DNA of 64,000 bases from Piezodorus guildinii (lineage: Eukaryota > Arthropoda > Insecta > Hemiptera > Pentatomidae), in the NCBI GenBank assembly GCA_023052935.1, contig CM041292.1, positions 37,888,639 to 37,952,638 on the forward strand, written 5' to 3'. This document shows positions 1 to 10,505 of the stretch, in pieces. The notes beneath the pieces are model-generated. The model saw only the letters and a list, made by a program, of their open reading frames with translations, ran no database searches and had not been told where the DNA came from. Position 1 is the stretch's first letter. Each line of letters opens with the position of its first letter. A program made the position numbers and the translations under genes.

Positions 1-15
1 ATGTAAGGTTATCCT

Positions 16-285
16 TTGTTTATTTATTCATTAAACGTCACTTTATGCTAGTGTGGCTAATCAGACTATGCTACATTGGGAGTTCTAAATTTTGACTATC
101 CATATATGTTATTATATAGAGAACGAATTCCTGATATGATTGAGACCAACAATTTACGTTCGACGGACGGCATAACTAAGGATTTTTACTCGCATTAAAA
201 AATCCTATGGTCACTTGCCAGGTTTGAACCCGCGACCTTGGGCAAAGAAGGCTTTTATACCAGCTCTCTCACCGAAAGTGACCGC
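16..285 (-). repeat. tRNA-derived SINE, family C copy
   Basis: This is one of several diverged copies of a roughly 280-bp repeat. On the minus strand it starts with a tRNA-like head; the box B-like stretch reads on the plus strand as AGGTTTGAACCCGCGACC near 220-237. It ends in a tail resembling ATAAAGTGACGTTTAATAAA, seen here reversed at 16-50. The same blocks recur at 17166-17445 and 30968-31255. No target-site duplication was found. The open frame at 238-438 runs out of this repeat and is not a gene. Confidence 0.65.
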
Positions 286-324
286 TCGAATTTAACGATA
301 TGCAAGTATCTACAAACTCGTTTT

Positions 325-620
325 AAATTAAATTTAAAACTATTACACCACCTTTTTTGCCTACTCCAACTCTTACAAAACAGCCGCTCCAGAGTTTTAC
401 CAAACTACAAAAGACTCATTTACAAGACTAAACATTAAGACCAATATGGAGTTAAGGAGTACTTAGCTAAACTAAATGATCGATTACTCGTATCCAATCC
501 TTATATTTTTATGTTCTATATGTTGCTAATTTCTCCATGATAAACTCTAGTTCCTCCCTATTCCGGCAATTTGCAACCTTTTCATTCCTGATAATACTTC
601 GAGGCGTTTGAAAACAAATA
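325..620 (+). pseudogene. Jockey-family LINE ORF2 C-terminal relic
   Basis: The plus strand carries a degenerate match to the C-terminal tail of Jockey-type ORF2. LLQLLQNSRSRVLPNYKRLIY corresponds to the LLxHLLxKRSxLPLNYKRLIY block in the better copy at 54482-55005. After frameshifts, FIPDNTSRRLK near 580-615 matches IPDNPPRRLK at the ORF2 end. The reverse-transcriptase core is absent. It is an old 5'-truncated insertion with no coding potential. Confidence 0.6.
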
Positions 621-945
621 TTTGACGTAAATATTTTTTAATCAAATGATAAAGTTTAGCGTTGGCATTGAGCTAATTTAATCCCTAACGGGCATTTCAT
701 TATCCAGCATAAGGAGGTTTTAGACTGAATAATCTCTACTTCTAGAAACAAAATTGAAATAAATTTCGTTGAATATTAGTATTAAATTACTCTTTGGTTA
801 TTGGATAACCCAAAATACATCTTAGGCTTTGTGTGGTAGTGAGGGACGTTACCGGATGTCTATGTAGACAATATAGATCAAATCTATGAAAAATTGAATG
901 ATTGAACTCTTGGATTTAGCATCAATTTTACCATTATTGTTATTA
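621..945. other. AT-rich non-coding DNA
   Basis: No open frame, RNA gene or recognised repeat was seen between the LINE relic and the MITE. Confidence 0.5.
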
Positions 946-1083
946 GGGGTACTCACTACGTTTGCTATAGCATGCTATTTGTGTTATTTTGCTAAACCCG
1001 TCGAGTTTCTACATTTATTTCCTGTATAAAAATGATGGGTTTAGTCACAAATAGCATGCTATAGCAAACGTAGTGAGTACCCC
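946..1083. mobile_element. 138-bp MITE with perfect 38-bp terminal inverted repeats
   Basis: The arms 946-983 and 1046-1083 are perfect inverted complements starting GGGGTACTCACTACG. A second matched block (CTAAACCC at 992-999, GGGTTTAG at 1037-1044) extends the stem with an 8-base interruption on the left arm and one base on the right. A TA dinucleotide flanks each end (944-945, 1084-1085), as expected for Tc/mariner-type integration. There is no coding sequence. Arm identity suggests a recent insertion or gene conversion. The transposase that would move it is not in the window. Confidence 0.75.
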
Positions 1084-1384
1084 TATCATAGGTGATTCCA
1101 ACAATCCATTTTTGTTGGTTGTTCCATTATGGATCAAATCTAATAGAAATATAATTGTGCTAGACGGCTGTATAAACATTTGAAACAATGCGTGGTAGTT
1201 ACAGCTTCAAAATACTTTTCAAATTATTTCATTTTGTTAATTATTGCTTATAGGAGGAAGTAGTGAAGTGAGATAGATATATTTTTCAATACTTGACTGA
1301 AAAAAGTTTCATTTTTTTAAATGTTTCTTTTATTCGTCTTTGTAACGATAATAATATTAGTAGACTTAGCTAACCTGAAGGCTC
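1084..1384. other. AT-rich non-coding DNA
   Basis: No supported feature; TA flank of the MITE followed by low-complexity AT-rich sequence. Confidence 0.5.
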
Positions 1385-1750
1385 GATGCTGATAACGCCA
1401 AATGTTTGCTACTCAGATTCATCCAATGATCACCGTTTAAGCCCAAGCCATCTAGATCAGACAACACAATCCTTCCGTCGACACTTAAGTCTACTAGTTG
1501 GTTCAGACCCCACACCTTAACATGCCTATTTGAGTCGCCTGTATGATATTATCTCAATAATACTGACTTAATACAATCTCCGCAATTCGCCTTGTGTAAT
1601 CTTCTAGTTCTAAGGTGGCCTCATCTCTCTTTGGACCAAATATTTTACGTAAAATCTTATTCTCGGAAACCTTAAAGCGTTGTTGATACTTCGAAGTAAA
1701 GGACTACGTTTGCATCCTTGTAGAACCACCGAAGAATAATAGGTTTATGA
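1385..1750 (-). pseudogene. RTE-like LINE ORF2 C-terminal relic
   Basis: The reverse complement matches the 3' coding end of the element at 51231-52635. It includes the segment equivalent to VFENKILRKIFGPKRDE (plus strand near 1620-1690) and the upstream TVLYGCETW region (near 1690-1750). Several stops and frameshifts make it a pseudogene. It lacks the catalytic reverse-transcriptase core and is one of four copies of this family here. Confidence 0.7.
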
Positions 1751-2162
1751 ATTATAACTTGAAAGAAATCACGAGCTCTGCAATTTTAAAACTGAATTTT
1801 GAATTTTACGTCATTATATTTCAAAAAAACTAAATGTTGGCATACTTAATAATAAACATATATTACTTCCAATAGCTATAGCCACTCCTATGGAGATGGA
1901 AGGATGGAGGAACCTCTCTACCTGACATCATCCCTAGAAGAATGTATTAGAGGCGGGTTGTAGACCTCCTTGAATAAGATGAAGAGTTAAGAAGAGAGAA
2001 GGCGGCAGGACTTGGTAATCTCTTCCTCATGCCTCTCATGCCATGTTCCAATTCCGGCCCTTCCTGCCTCATTCTCAGTCTGTCAGTTATAAATTGTCTG
2101 CAAGCAGTTGAAAATTGAGCATTGAAGATAAGATCAGAAAATATATTATTTTGATTAGACTT
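1751..2162. other. Unassigned DNA with a slightly GC-richer patch
   Basis: Positions 1880-2060 are less AT-rich than their surroundings. The minus-strand frame there (73 codons) has no recognisable motif. No gene or known repeat can be supported. Confidence 0.4.
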
Positions 2163-2735
2163 TAACAATTTTGTGTATAATATTTTTACTCTTTAGTTCC
2201 TTTAGTTTGATATTAAATTTGCTCTATCAGTGCTAAAAATATGAATGGTTATGTTTATATAATCTACAAAATTAAAGGTACATTTGAGGGAGAAAATTTA
2301 ACATATCAGAATTTAAGCCCTGTCAGACTATTTCAATCAGAAAGAAACCTTTAAAGTCCATTAAATTTTATATCAATATAGCTCGTTTAATATAAATCGT
2401 TAGAGTTGTTATTGAGAAATTCGAAAAACGTGCAAAATGCATGGTATAAAGTGGCTCTTCTGGTTAGTTGATTATGTAAATTTCAGAGGTATAGTTTTCT
2501 TGAATCTGACATTTCAGTTTTGTACGTCTTTTCGTTTTCGCGCTTGAACACACACACACACACACACACACATACGCACAGACCTTTGAGGACTTGGTTA
2601 TTTGGACTTAATGGACCATAAAACGTGTATTTCTGATTCCGGTTAAAACTGGAATAAGAAAATTTTAACGATCGCAATACATTACATTACTATATAATTC
2701 ATGTACGTAGGTTAGTGAAAGTAATAAAAATGAAT
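2163..2735 (+). repeat. Repeat R, copy a (5'-truncated)
   Basis: Repeat R is an unclassified dispersed element of roughly 0.9 kb with at least ten copies or fragments here. This copy has the core blocks (AATTTAAGCCCTGTCAGAC, GGTTATTTGGACT, CGATCGCAATAC) and ends near the conserved GTTAGTGAAAGTAA. It lacks the ATCTGGTGCG start. Its internal CA run has expanded. It encodes nothing recognisable. Confidence 0.7.
2549..2573. repeat. (CA)n microsatellite inside repeat R
   Basis: About twelve CA dinucleotides lie where other R copies have a shorter CA/TG run (12250, 47800, 51072), so the microsatellite grew from a seed carried by the repeat. Confidence 0.9.
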
Positions 2736-2804
2736 AATATTATGAAATTAAAAGGTAGCTACAAATTATAATTTAGAAAATAAATGTTTAAAATACTAGA
2801 TAAA

Positions 2805-3053
2805 AATTTGTCGCGGAGACTCAAATGGGCGAGTAAAATTGTTGGGCTCGGTGAGGAACGGATTCCGAGAAAGTTGGTATTTGCTGATCCGACTGGTAGG
2901 CGTCCGAAAGGTAGACCGAAGCGTCGATGGGAGGATTGCGTTAAGGCTGATCTTGGGGGCTTGGGCTTGAACGAAGAACATTGGACGAGTCTGTGTAGAC
3001 GGAATATTGTGGTATCGGCATCGAACCTTCGGGTTCGGTAAGCCTATTATTAT
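2805..3053 (+). mobile_element. RTE-like LINE, 249-bp 3' end, with TSD
   Basis: This 5'-truncated insertion keeps only the last roughly 75 codons of ORF2: LKWASKIVGLGEERIPRKLV, then GRRPKGRPKRRWEDC, then the stop. It is close to the 52390-52616 part of the larger copy. It ends in a short TTA repeat instead of poly(A), as RTE-type LINEs often do. TAGATAAA at 2797-2804 is repeated at 3054-3061 and is probably an 8-bp target-site duplication. The open frame is not a host gene. Confidence 0.8.
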
Positions 3054-3241
3054 TAGATAAAGATTAACAAAAAATTATGTACATTTATACAAATCTTAAT
3101 CAAAAGAGATTTACAATATTCGTAAGATGTTGATGCAGTATAATAAATAAAGCTGCAGTAACGCAAAATAAAATATTATGAAAGATAAGCGCTTCACTCT
3201 GTTTTATTAACTTATTTTCAATAAAATTCGCAAATCTTTTA

Positions 3242-3243
<2 letters not shown>

Positions 3244-3309
<66 letters not shown>
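3244..3309. repeat. T66 homopolymer tract
   Basis: Sixty-six consecutive T residues. It could be the A tail of a minus-strand retroelement, but the sequence at 3310 onward shows no recognisable element body. Length may be affected by assembly or polymerase slippage. Confidence 0.9.
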
Positions 3310-3310
<1 letters not shown>

Positions 3311-3511
3311 AATTGAACAGAAATGATGTAATGGAATAGAAGGTTTGAAGGTTGGAAAAGTATTATAATGACAAATATATCAAAGAATAGAATTTTATTC
3401 CTTGTTTATTTTAGATTGAATAAAACAACAATAGGGATGATTATTAGTAGGTATGTCTTCTTTTTGCGGTTGCTGCATGATAAACAAATTATTTCTGCCT
3501 TTACTTCTCAT

Positions 3512-3776
3512 GAAGGATGCTGGGTTCAGTACATACAGAGATTCGTAATGTTTCTAGGCATACAGTAGTTTGAAGAAGGTGATTAGACTCGGGAGCATGT
3601 TCAGCTGCCAGATTTTTATCCACTTTGTGAAGGCTGGGTGTGCTTTAAATTGGGATTCTCCTTGTTCCAGAATCATTCCACGTTTTAAACAATTGAATAA
3701 ATAACAATCCTGCCACAGCCGAGTTCGAACCCGAAGTCTGGAGAAAAGTAACCCACTCCATATCTACAATGTCTCT
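3512..3776 (-). repeat. tRNA-derived SINE, family A copy
   Basis: This is a diverged minus-strand copy of the full-length SINE at 6863-7172. The box B block appears as GAGTTCGAACCCG at 3721-3733, and the 3' block CAGTACATACAGAGATTCGTA lies at 3527-3547. The poly(A) tail is eroded and no TSD is evident. Confidence 0.65.
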
Positions 3777-4381
3777 CTTCATCATATGAAAAGAGTATAA
3801 CATAATTTTGAAGTGCGCTGTTTTAATAATTTCCAGTAGTAAAAGTTGTTCGACGACTATTTTAAATGTTCATGGCGCCTGAACTTTACTGAACTACTAG
3901 AGGGTGCACACTTTGTCCACCCCTAACCTGCCGAAGTCTCGTCCTGTTGTTTGCTGAGGGAGCCGGTTGATTGCCGTGTTGTTGATCCAGCAACTGTTGT
4001 TGACTCAGGACCTCCTATCTCTCCTTTATCTCCTGCTTCCTTGCTACCTCCGCTCTTCGTCCTCGTGGTCCTAGGTCACTATGGGCTGTCTCAATGGGTC
4101 GTAACGTTACTAAAGAGGTCTTTACGATAAAATATTCTATTGTATTTAATTGTATTTACTTAATTTTTACATGTTCGATTGGGAAATCAATTGCTCAATC
4201 AATCAAAATAAAAGTATATAATCAATATTATATACCTTAACAATTATCACTGAGATAATGGAAATTCACAATTCAAAATTAATCCTCATTTCTATTCACT
4301 AATAAGAATTATTCTTTAATAGGTTAATTAGGTGTTCATAAAACAAATATTTTAGTTGTTTGTAATGATTCGTAAATATGA
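3777..4381. other. Unassigned DNA with GC-richer patch
   Basis: Positions 3895-4090 are notably less AT-rich. On the minus strand about 50 codons are open but have no start and no motif I recognise. No gene is called. Confidence 0.4.
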
Positions 4382-5240
4382 TTTTTTTTTTATTTTTTTT
4401 TTGGAATTTACAACTGTATACAGGAATACAACAAGTAAATTAAATGAAATATATAAAGGCATGAAACACATGTAGAGAACAATGGAAGCACTCTAAAAAT
4501 GTTCTAAACTAAAAGGTCTCGGGCCATCTCCTTTTTAGACGCCTCGGTGGATTGTCAGGAATTGAAGAGGAAGAAAGGATTGAAACTAGAGGATTAGGGT
4601 GGGAATGGAGTTTGCCATGAAAGGAATGGTATCTAGATCGAGCCAAATCAGCAACATACGAAACATTAAGGTCTTTATGGATTAGTGTATTCGTGACAAT
4701 GTAGGGAGCATTGAGGATTTTAGGAAGGATTTTGGATTGTAGGGATTGGATACGGGAAGAATTCGATGGTTAAGTAGAGTCCCAAAGCTCTACTCCGTAA
4801 GTCCATATCGGCCTTAAGATAGTCATGTAGATGAGTCTTTTGTAGTTAAGTGGAAGATTAGAAACGTTTGTCTAGTAAGTGTTGAAGTAGTCGAAAACGT
4901 CTAGCAGTTTCTTGTCGTTTCAGTCTTGTATGAGGGTTCCAAAGTGAGACGTTTGTCAAGGTGCAGTCCTAGATATCGGATCTGTTGAACCGGGACAAGA
5001 GGAGTATTATTGAAGGAGACAGTAGGGCAGGATGTCATAGGTTTACGACGAAGGGTAAAGGTAATTTGGTTGGATTTGTTGGCATATTATTTTAATTCTC
5101 CAATTCTGACACCATACTTCGAGGTCTCTGATGTGATTGGAGAGTTTGGGAGGCAATAGTTGGATCAGTATTGACTAATAACACACAAGTGTCATCTACG
5201 TAGGTAGAAAAGAAAGTGTTAGGATGGGATGGAGATATCA
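4382..5240 (-). pseudogene. Jockey-family LINE, 5'-truncated ORF2 relic
   Basis: On the minus strand this reads from a degraded (F/Y)xDDT reverse-transcriptase motif (near 5200) to the C-terminal PPRRLKxxWPRD motif (near 4520-4555), with many lesions. The 3' UTR and A-rich tail appear as a T-rich run at 4382-4402. The layout parallels the last third of ORF2 of the intact element at 20304-24905. The 3' UTR (TTTACAACTGTATAC) matches the copy at 54482-55005, so it belongs to a related but separate family. Confidence 0.75.
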
Positions 5241-6862
5241 GTTGTATAAACTGTGAAAAGATTAAAAAATGACTAAATCGTTATCGTTATTAAAAATTAA
5301 AAATCTGTTAAACTCTTTTTTCCAAAACAAATTGGAAGCCCTTTTGGGTTTAACTTCATCGATTCAGTTACCGTTAAGTTAATTTTACAATCTTGAACAG
5401 TCTAGTTCTAAAAGTCAGATAATTATATAAAGCATTATCAGAAAACTGCTCGTAGATGTCCAATTTACTATGAACATTTATGTATATAACTTAATTGATG
5501 TATTTATAAGTTCAATGTAAAGTATAGACGTATGCAATTGACTTTTAGTGCTTCATGAAACCTTATAATCCATGTTCGTTTAAGAAATCATTGATTTTCC
5601 TCATTTTTTTACAAACACACTTATCCATATGGTCCTTAATTCTTTTTGTTGCATATTTGGTACAAAATACAACCTGCAACCACATCATTTAACGAAAATT
5701 CTTTCCCATTCCAATCCGTAACATTTCATCCCGAACTATTCCAGACAATCACCCTAAAATAACACCACCCAAAGTCCATACATGAAATATCACGTAAGCA
5801 CTAACGATGGGTAGTTCCTTCAGAATTTATATATACATAAATCAAATTACATGAATTTTTTTTTTCAAATAAGAATCTATTATTTTTAATAGTATTGCTA
5901 TTCTGTAAATTAATAATTTAGCTAAATCTCATGATGCTCAAGCCCACAAGGTTCTAGTTCTTGTATCCAAAATCCTCTGTGTTTAGATTTAGTGTCAAAA
6001 ATCACTGTGTTCTATCCCATAATCCCAATTATTTCTGGCGCGGTAGACTAAAAATAGATTTATTTTTACTTAATTTTTTTTCTTACTAAAGTTTCTCATT
6101 GAAGACGCCCTACTAGTTTCTCGCAACTACGCCCCGTAGAATTACCAAAATAATGTAGGATTAAAAAGTTTTTTGGTAGTGTTCTGTATTAACAGAAGAT
6201 TGAAAGAGATCTCTTTGTCGATCATTGCCTATTGAAATGGTCATAAAATCAATTTTAATGAACAGAAATTCTTCAGCTATGAATAACAACACTAAAAAAG
6301 GACAATCGAACCCCAAGGTTCCATTTTGATGCTGCTTCCTACCTTCCATTGAATCCTGAAAAACCTTATCTACAAGGACAGCCTTAAAACCATCATCCCA
6401 CCTACGTCTCAGCCTACTTACAGAAAGTTAAAATTGATTACTAATAACATCAAGGATTTTCCTGCATTTATTAATTGTCTTAAAAGATTAAAAAACAAAA
6501 ACAAGTTTCCTTAATGAAAACCTCTTTTTTCAAAGCTCTGTTGGGTATTTGTGCATTATTCGATCTCTCCCTTTCTCATTAAAAATTCATTGGATTGAGA
6601 AATTTAACTCATAAAAGGTCTTGGTTCAGTGCTTTCAAGATTCGTTCTTGAAGACCGGAGAAACTTCGTTAATTCGTAAGTTAGAGAATAATATTGACTT
6701 ATCAACGATTGTTATTGTTAATATTAACGATTCTCTTAACATTTAAATATTGCAGAGTCTCCTCAACAATCACTATCCCTTGGTATGTAGTGCTCCTCTA
6801 ATATTAGAGGAAGAACATTCTGTTTCGAGATGTCATGATGTTACAGTTATATTATATCATAG
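5241..6862. other. AT-rich non-coding DNA
   Basis: No gene-like open frame. Positions 6160-6400 are slightly richer in GC and have a 62-codon minus-strand frame with no recognisable domain. SINE A begins at 6863. Confidence 0.45.
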
Positions 6863-7172
6863 GAGAGCGGCGTGGTATAGTGGATGGAGCACTAGACTAC
6901 TGCTTTCCGGGTCCTGGGTTCGAATCCCAGCAGTGGCAGAATATTATTTGTTCTGTTACCTCAGTCGGAAGCGACCCTGAATTTTGGACACCCTCCTGGG
7001 GCAGACCCTCTATTAAGTGGTACCCAAAAAATTGAGGAAAGACCTGACGGCTGAGCGTGATCAAGGCCTAATCACCTCATTGCACGGCCGTTGCCCTAGA
7101 AACAGTACGAATCTCTAAATGACTGAGCCCAAGACCCCAATGGATTGTAGTGGTACAGGTTTTTTTTTTATG
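6863..7172 (+). mobile_element. Full-length tRNA-derived SINE, family A
   Basis: This is the best SINE copy in the window. The tRNA-like head has RNA polymerase III promoter elements: box A TGGTATAGTGG at 6873-6883 and box B GGTTCGAATCC at 6917-6927. A non-tRNA body follows and ends in GTGGTACAGG plus a T-rich tail. TTATATCATAG at 6852-6862 is repeated exactly at 7173-7183, an 11-bp target-site duplication that defines both ends. The head does not fold as a normal tRNA because the acceptor strands do not pair, so this is a SINE and not a tRNA gene. Diverged relatives lie at 3512, 28418, 55080 and 62171. Confidence 0.85.
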
Positions 7173-7507
7173 TTATATCATAGTACTAAGGACCTTACGT
7201 CCCTAATGTTCAATTTCATTATAAGTAAAGTTAATTCCAACCATTTTGTAGATGAAGGCGATATTTTGCTTAGTCTCTTGTTTTTCTCCCTAATTTCCGG
7301 ATACATTCTTTATAGAGGATGTATGTTATAGGATTTATGCATATGTTTTTTTAAATGAGTATTTTCATTGAAATTTTATTTGTAATAGTTTGTTCGCAAC
7401 TTAATATAGCATCGCAAATATCCTCAATACGGCTATCATAGAAATTGATTTGCTTGCCCGTGCAAATCTAATTTGCTTTTTCTATGTCCTTTCACTCATA
7501 ATTTCAG
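7173..7507. other. AT-rich non-coding DNA ending in a polypyrimidine tract
   Basis: No gene. The last 40 bases are pyrimidine-rich and end in ATAATTTCAG, a good 3' splice-site match for the candidate exon that follows. Confidence 0.45.
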
Positions 7508-7613
7508 AAAGTATGAGCAGTGCAAGAGGTTAGCTAAGACGATGCTATGTGGATCGAAGGGTGTGAAAACCGGTACCAAGCGGCAATACAAGCTATTTGA
7601 CATTCCTAGATAA
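7508..7613 (+). CDS. Candidate coding exon or TE-derived coding fragment
   Basis: After a pyrimidine-rich tract and TTTCAG, a stretch with non-AT-rich codons is open for 34 codons and ends at TAA (7611-7613). It reads KYEQCKRLAKTMLCGSKG, followed by VKTGTKRQYKLFDIPR. It is lysine- and arginine-rich. I do not recognise the family. In the same frame the sequence stays coding-like past the stop (RLGRVLRDIVRRWL), so it may be a broken transposable-element frame rather than a terminal exon. Confidence 0.3.
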
Positions 7614-8799
7614 AGGCTAGGACGTGTTTTACGAGATATTGTCCGGAGGTGGCTAATGGCTTCGTGCCCTGATAGGGGTGCGCTGTCGCTTCTGATGCCA
7701 ACGTTCATAGAGCTGCCGATTTACAGTTCAACTTATTCATACCAGCAGATTCCAGAAATTATTTTTAAATATAATGAAAAAAAAAATATTCAGATTCCCA
7801 TTTCATTGTATGACTGTCCAGCTCGCTCTCTGAAAAAAAAATCGCAATGCCAGTATTGTTTTTTTTTTAATATAACTTCTTTAGGCGGGGTAACTAAATG
7901 CTTTGAATAACGTCAAGTAACGGGAACGCGTTGGGACGTTAAGACGTTAATATAGCATCCACATTTTAAATATTTCCGCTATATGTATACTGTATGCTCA
8001 TAATAATAATCATTTTATTTATATTTAAATTTAATAATAACCAAATGAATAATAATCATATAACAGAATGGAATTGAATATAAAAATATCGTAAGTATAT
8101 ACTAGCCGATCTAGTATATGACTTTTCTGTTTTTCAATTAAAGATTAATAAACTTTTCAACTTAAGGAAAAGTTTAATTTAACAAATCTCATTTTTCATT
8201 ATGCTAAAAATATTTTTATCATGTTGCAGTAGAATTTATAATAGGTATTTACTTTGCAATCTGACGCCTTGTTAGAGAGAAGTATTTAATGTTTTTCTAA
8301 AATAATAACAACAAAAAATACTTTAAAAAATTGTTTCTTAAACTAAAACATTTTTTTTCTTAAATTTTTAACTAAATTATTGATTTTTGTTTTAAATTCA
8401 ATATTTATAATTAAAACTTTGGCTTTTGAGTAGTACAGAGGGTCTGTGAAGATTCAATTTTAAAACCTTTTTTTGTGTTTCTGAGTATGATATTATATTT
8501 GAGGAAATGTATTGCTAGCGTAAATTTAATTCCGAAACTTGGGAAATATACAAAGGGAATATAAATTAACTGCTGCTTTATCTCATCTTATTACTTGAAC
8601 TTGCTTATCAAAGTCTTTCTTTTTATCCCTTTTCTCACTTTATAAAGATATGAATTTGAAATATTTTTTATTTTAATATCCTTGTTGAGAGCATATCTTG
8701 TTATAAGAATCCTGGAAATATTCTGTATTAAAAAAAAAAAAAAAAAAAAGAACGCTGAAAATTATTACACAATGATTTATTTTTTCCAATGACTATATT
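7614..8799. other. AT-rich non-coding DNA
   Basis: After about 7720 the sequence is strongly AT-rich with A and T runs, including A19 near 8731-8749. No feature is supported. Confidence 0.45.
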
Positions 8800-9470
8800 A
8801 GGGTATAGCTGTTAACATTTAATGAACTAATATGAAAAGCAATACAAAATTCATAGGAAAATGGCATATCACCACTGTTGATTTCAATACGCTATATCTC
8901 TCGTAGTTCTGAACAAATTTAATTCACTATGAAATAGCACTAATAGCAAAAATTTGGTATTTATTCATAAATTAGGATTTTTTAGAATTCGTTATTCGGG
9001 TTCTACGTATCTTGAAACGTAAGCTCTTAAATTTTGAGAAGCTCCTCGGAGATTACACTTGCGTTTCTCGATGCAATGTGCAGTGTAGGGTCATCATTCC
9101 CTACGCCTAATTTTGTGAGTGGCCACCATTTGGCTGACGGTCTCACATACCCGGGGGAAGAGCTGTGAGTGAATCCCCATTTAATTACATCCTTATAAAA
9201 GCCCCGCCTGTCCCGGGATTAGAACTCACAAGCTGTAGCATGAGAGACTAGCGCGCTAGCCACTCAGCCACGGGCTTCACTAAATTGCATGAACCAGAAA
9301 AATTTACAGCCTCAGTGACTTACCTAATAAATATTCGGTGCCCTGGAACTTTCATAAACCTGTGCCACAGCTAGAATTCGTCAACAACATTTTCGACTTT
9401 TGGTCATCCGGTCAAGAAATCTCCTAACCAATAGGACAAACAAATTTTCGATGTTTTTCTGAAATTAAAA
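8800..9470 (+). repeat. Repeat S, copy interrupted by a SINE
   Basis: Blocks such as ATGGCATATCACCACTG, CGCTATATCTCTCGTAGTTCTGAAC and ACGTATCTTGAAACGTAAG recur in diverged form in the same order at 45285-45790. The pair also shares AACCAATAG followed by CAAATTTTC at the far end. SINE B interrupts this copy at 9041-9278. It has no coding sequence and the class is unknown. Confidence 0.5.
9041..9278 (-). repeat. tRNA-derived SINE, family B copy
   Basis: The minus-strand tRNA-like head starts AGCCCGTGGCTGAGTGGCTAG (box A-like) and has TGAGTTCTAATCCC as a diverged box B. The body includes GTATGTGAGACCGTCAGCC and GTAGGGAATGATGACCCTACA. It is well matched to the copies at 10213 and 30276. It sits inside repeat S, so it is younger than S. 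Confidence 0.75.
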
Positions 9471-9560
9471 ATACCAAAATTTGCACTATTTAGTGTTTTT
9501 TTAAGACTTGAAGAAATCAGTGCTTAGTGAAAATTATGTCTTCACAGTTTCTTTAGAGAT

Positions 9561-10204
9561 AATTAGTTTAACTTGTAATTGATGAAAAAAAAAAAGCATT
9601 AATTGCTAGAAATTTATCAGTCTAGAGCTCCAACTATTTTAGTCTGAGATGACATTATTAAGAGATATATATGCATTGAAATTACTTATTCGGAAGAATA
9701 TTTATTTTATGATAATATTAATTTTTATTGAGTATTATAATTACAAATACATACATGCACATGCTTGGCACAATAAAAATATTTAAGACTTGGTATTTTT
9801 AGAACCGTTAAGTTCATGCGAAATACCACTGATACCGAAACGCAATATGATATAAATAGCCAAGTAGGGTTATCGAATGAAAAAAAAAAAAAAAAAAAAG
9901 AACCTGGCTCTTGGAGTTTACTTCAGTCCGCAAAACATTGAACTACTAAAATTTAAATTTAATACAAGAAAGGTATTTTTCTTAGAATACTTTTTAAAAA
10001 ATCTAATATTTTTCATTATCTTATATGACACATCTGTCCTGAAATGTTAAAAAATGACTAATTTTAAAATTGTTATTGTGCAGAAGCAGTCACTATGATT
10101 ACTTATGTTAATTATATCATGTAATACCTCGTGTTATAACAGAAATGTTGAAATATTGAATTAGACTGTATAGAGCATGTCTAATTCTTATTAGAAGCCA
10201 AAGG
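9561..10204. other. AT-rich non-coding DNA
   Basis: No gene. An A19 run sits at about 9881-9899. Confidence 0.45.
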
Positions 10205-10212
10205 CTACACAA

Positions 10213-10505
10213 TTTTTTTTTTCAGTGGCGCGACAGGCCGTGTAGGCCCTATGCCTCGCGGTGTAATCTCCTGGGAGACTGCACTTACGTTTCATGATGC
10301 ATTTTGTAGTGTAGGGTCATCACTCCCTAGGCGTAATTTTTGTAAGTGGTCACCATTTGGCTGACGGATCTCACATACCCGGGTAGAGGCCGTAAGTGAA
10401 GCCCCATTAATTTAGTGGTTGACAAAGTCTCTCTTAGACTGGGATTCGAACTCACGACCTTTAGCCTGAGGGACTAGCGCGCTAGCCACTCTCCCATGGG
10501 CTCCG
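10213..10505 (-). repeat. tRNA-derived SINE, family B copy (near full length)
   Basis: The A-rich tail is seen as a T run at 10213-10222. The 3' end (GTGGCGCGACAGGCCGTGTAG on the plus strand) matches that of the 30276-30570 copy. Box B is in GGGATTCGAACTC at 10441-10453 and the tRNA head ends near 10505. It spans the whole family B unit of about 290 bp. Confidence 0.75.

Noticed and set aside
943..1085. Rho-independent-like terminator hairpin
   Set aside because: The palindrome is far too long, flanked by TA and in a eukaryotic TE-rich setting; a MITE explains it better.
2784..3041. 85-codon frame that could be taken for a small basic protein gene
   Set aside because: It is the truncated C-terminus of an RTE-like LINE; the same sequence ends the larger copy at 52390-52616, and the first codons come from flanking DNA.
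6863..6940. Possible tRNA gene (box A and box B present)
   Set aside because: The putative acceptor strands do not pair and the sequence continues into a repeated non-tRNA body with TSDs, so it is a SINE.
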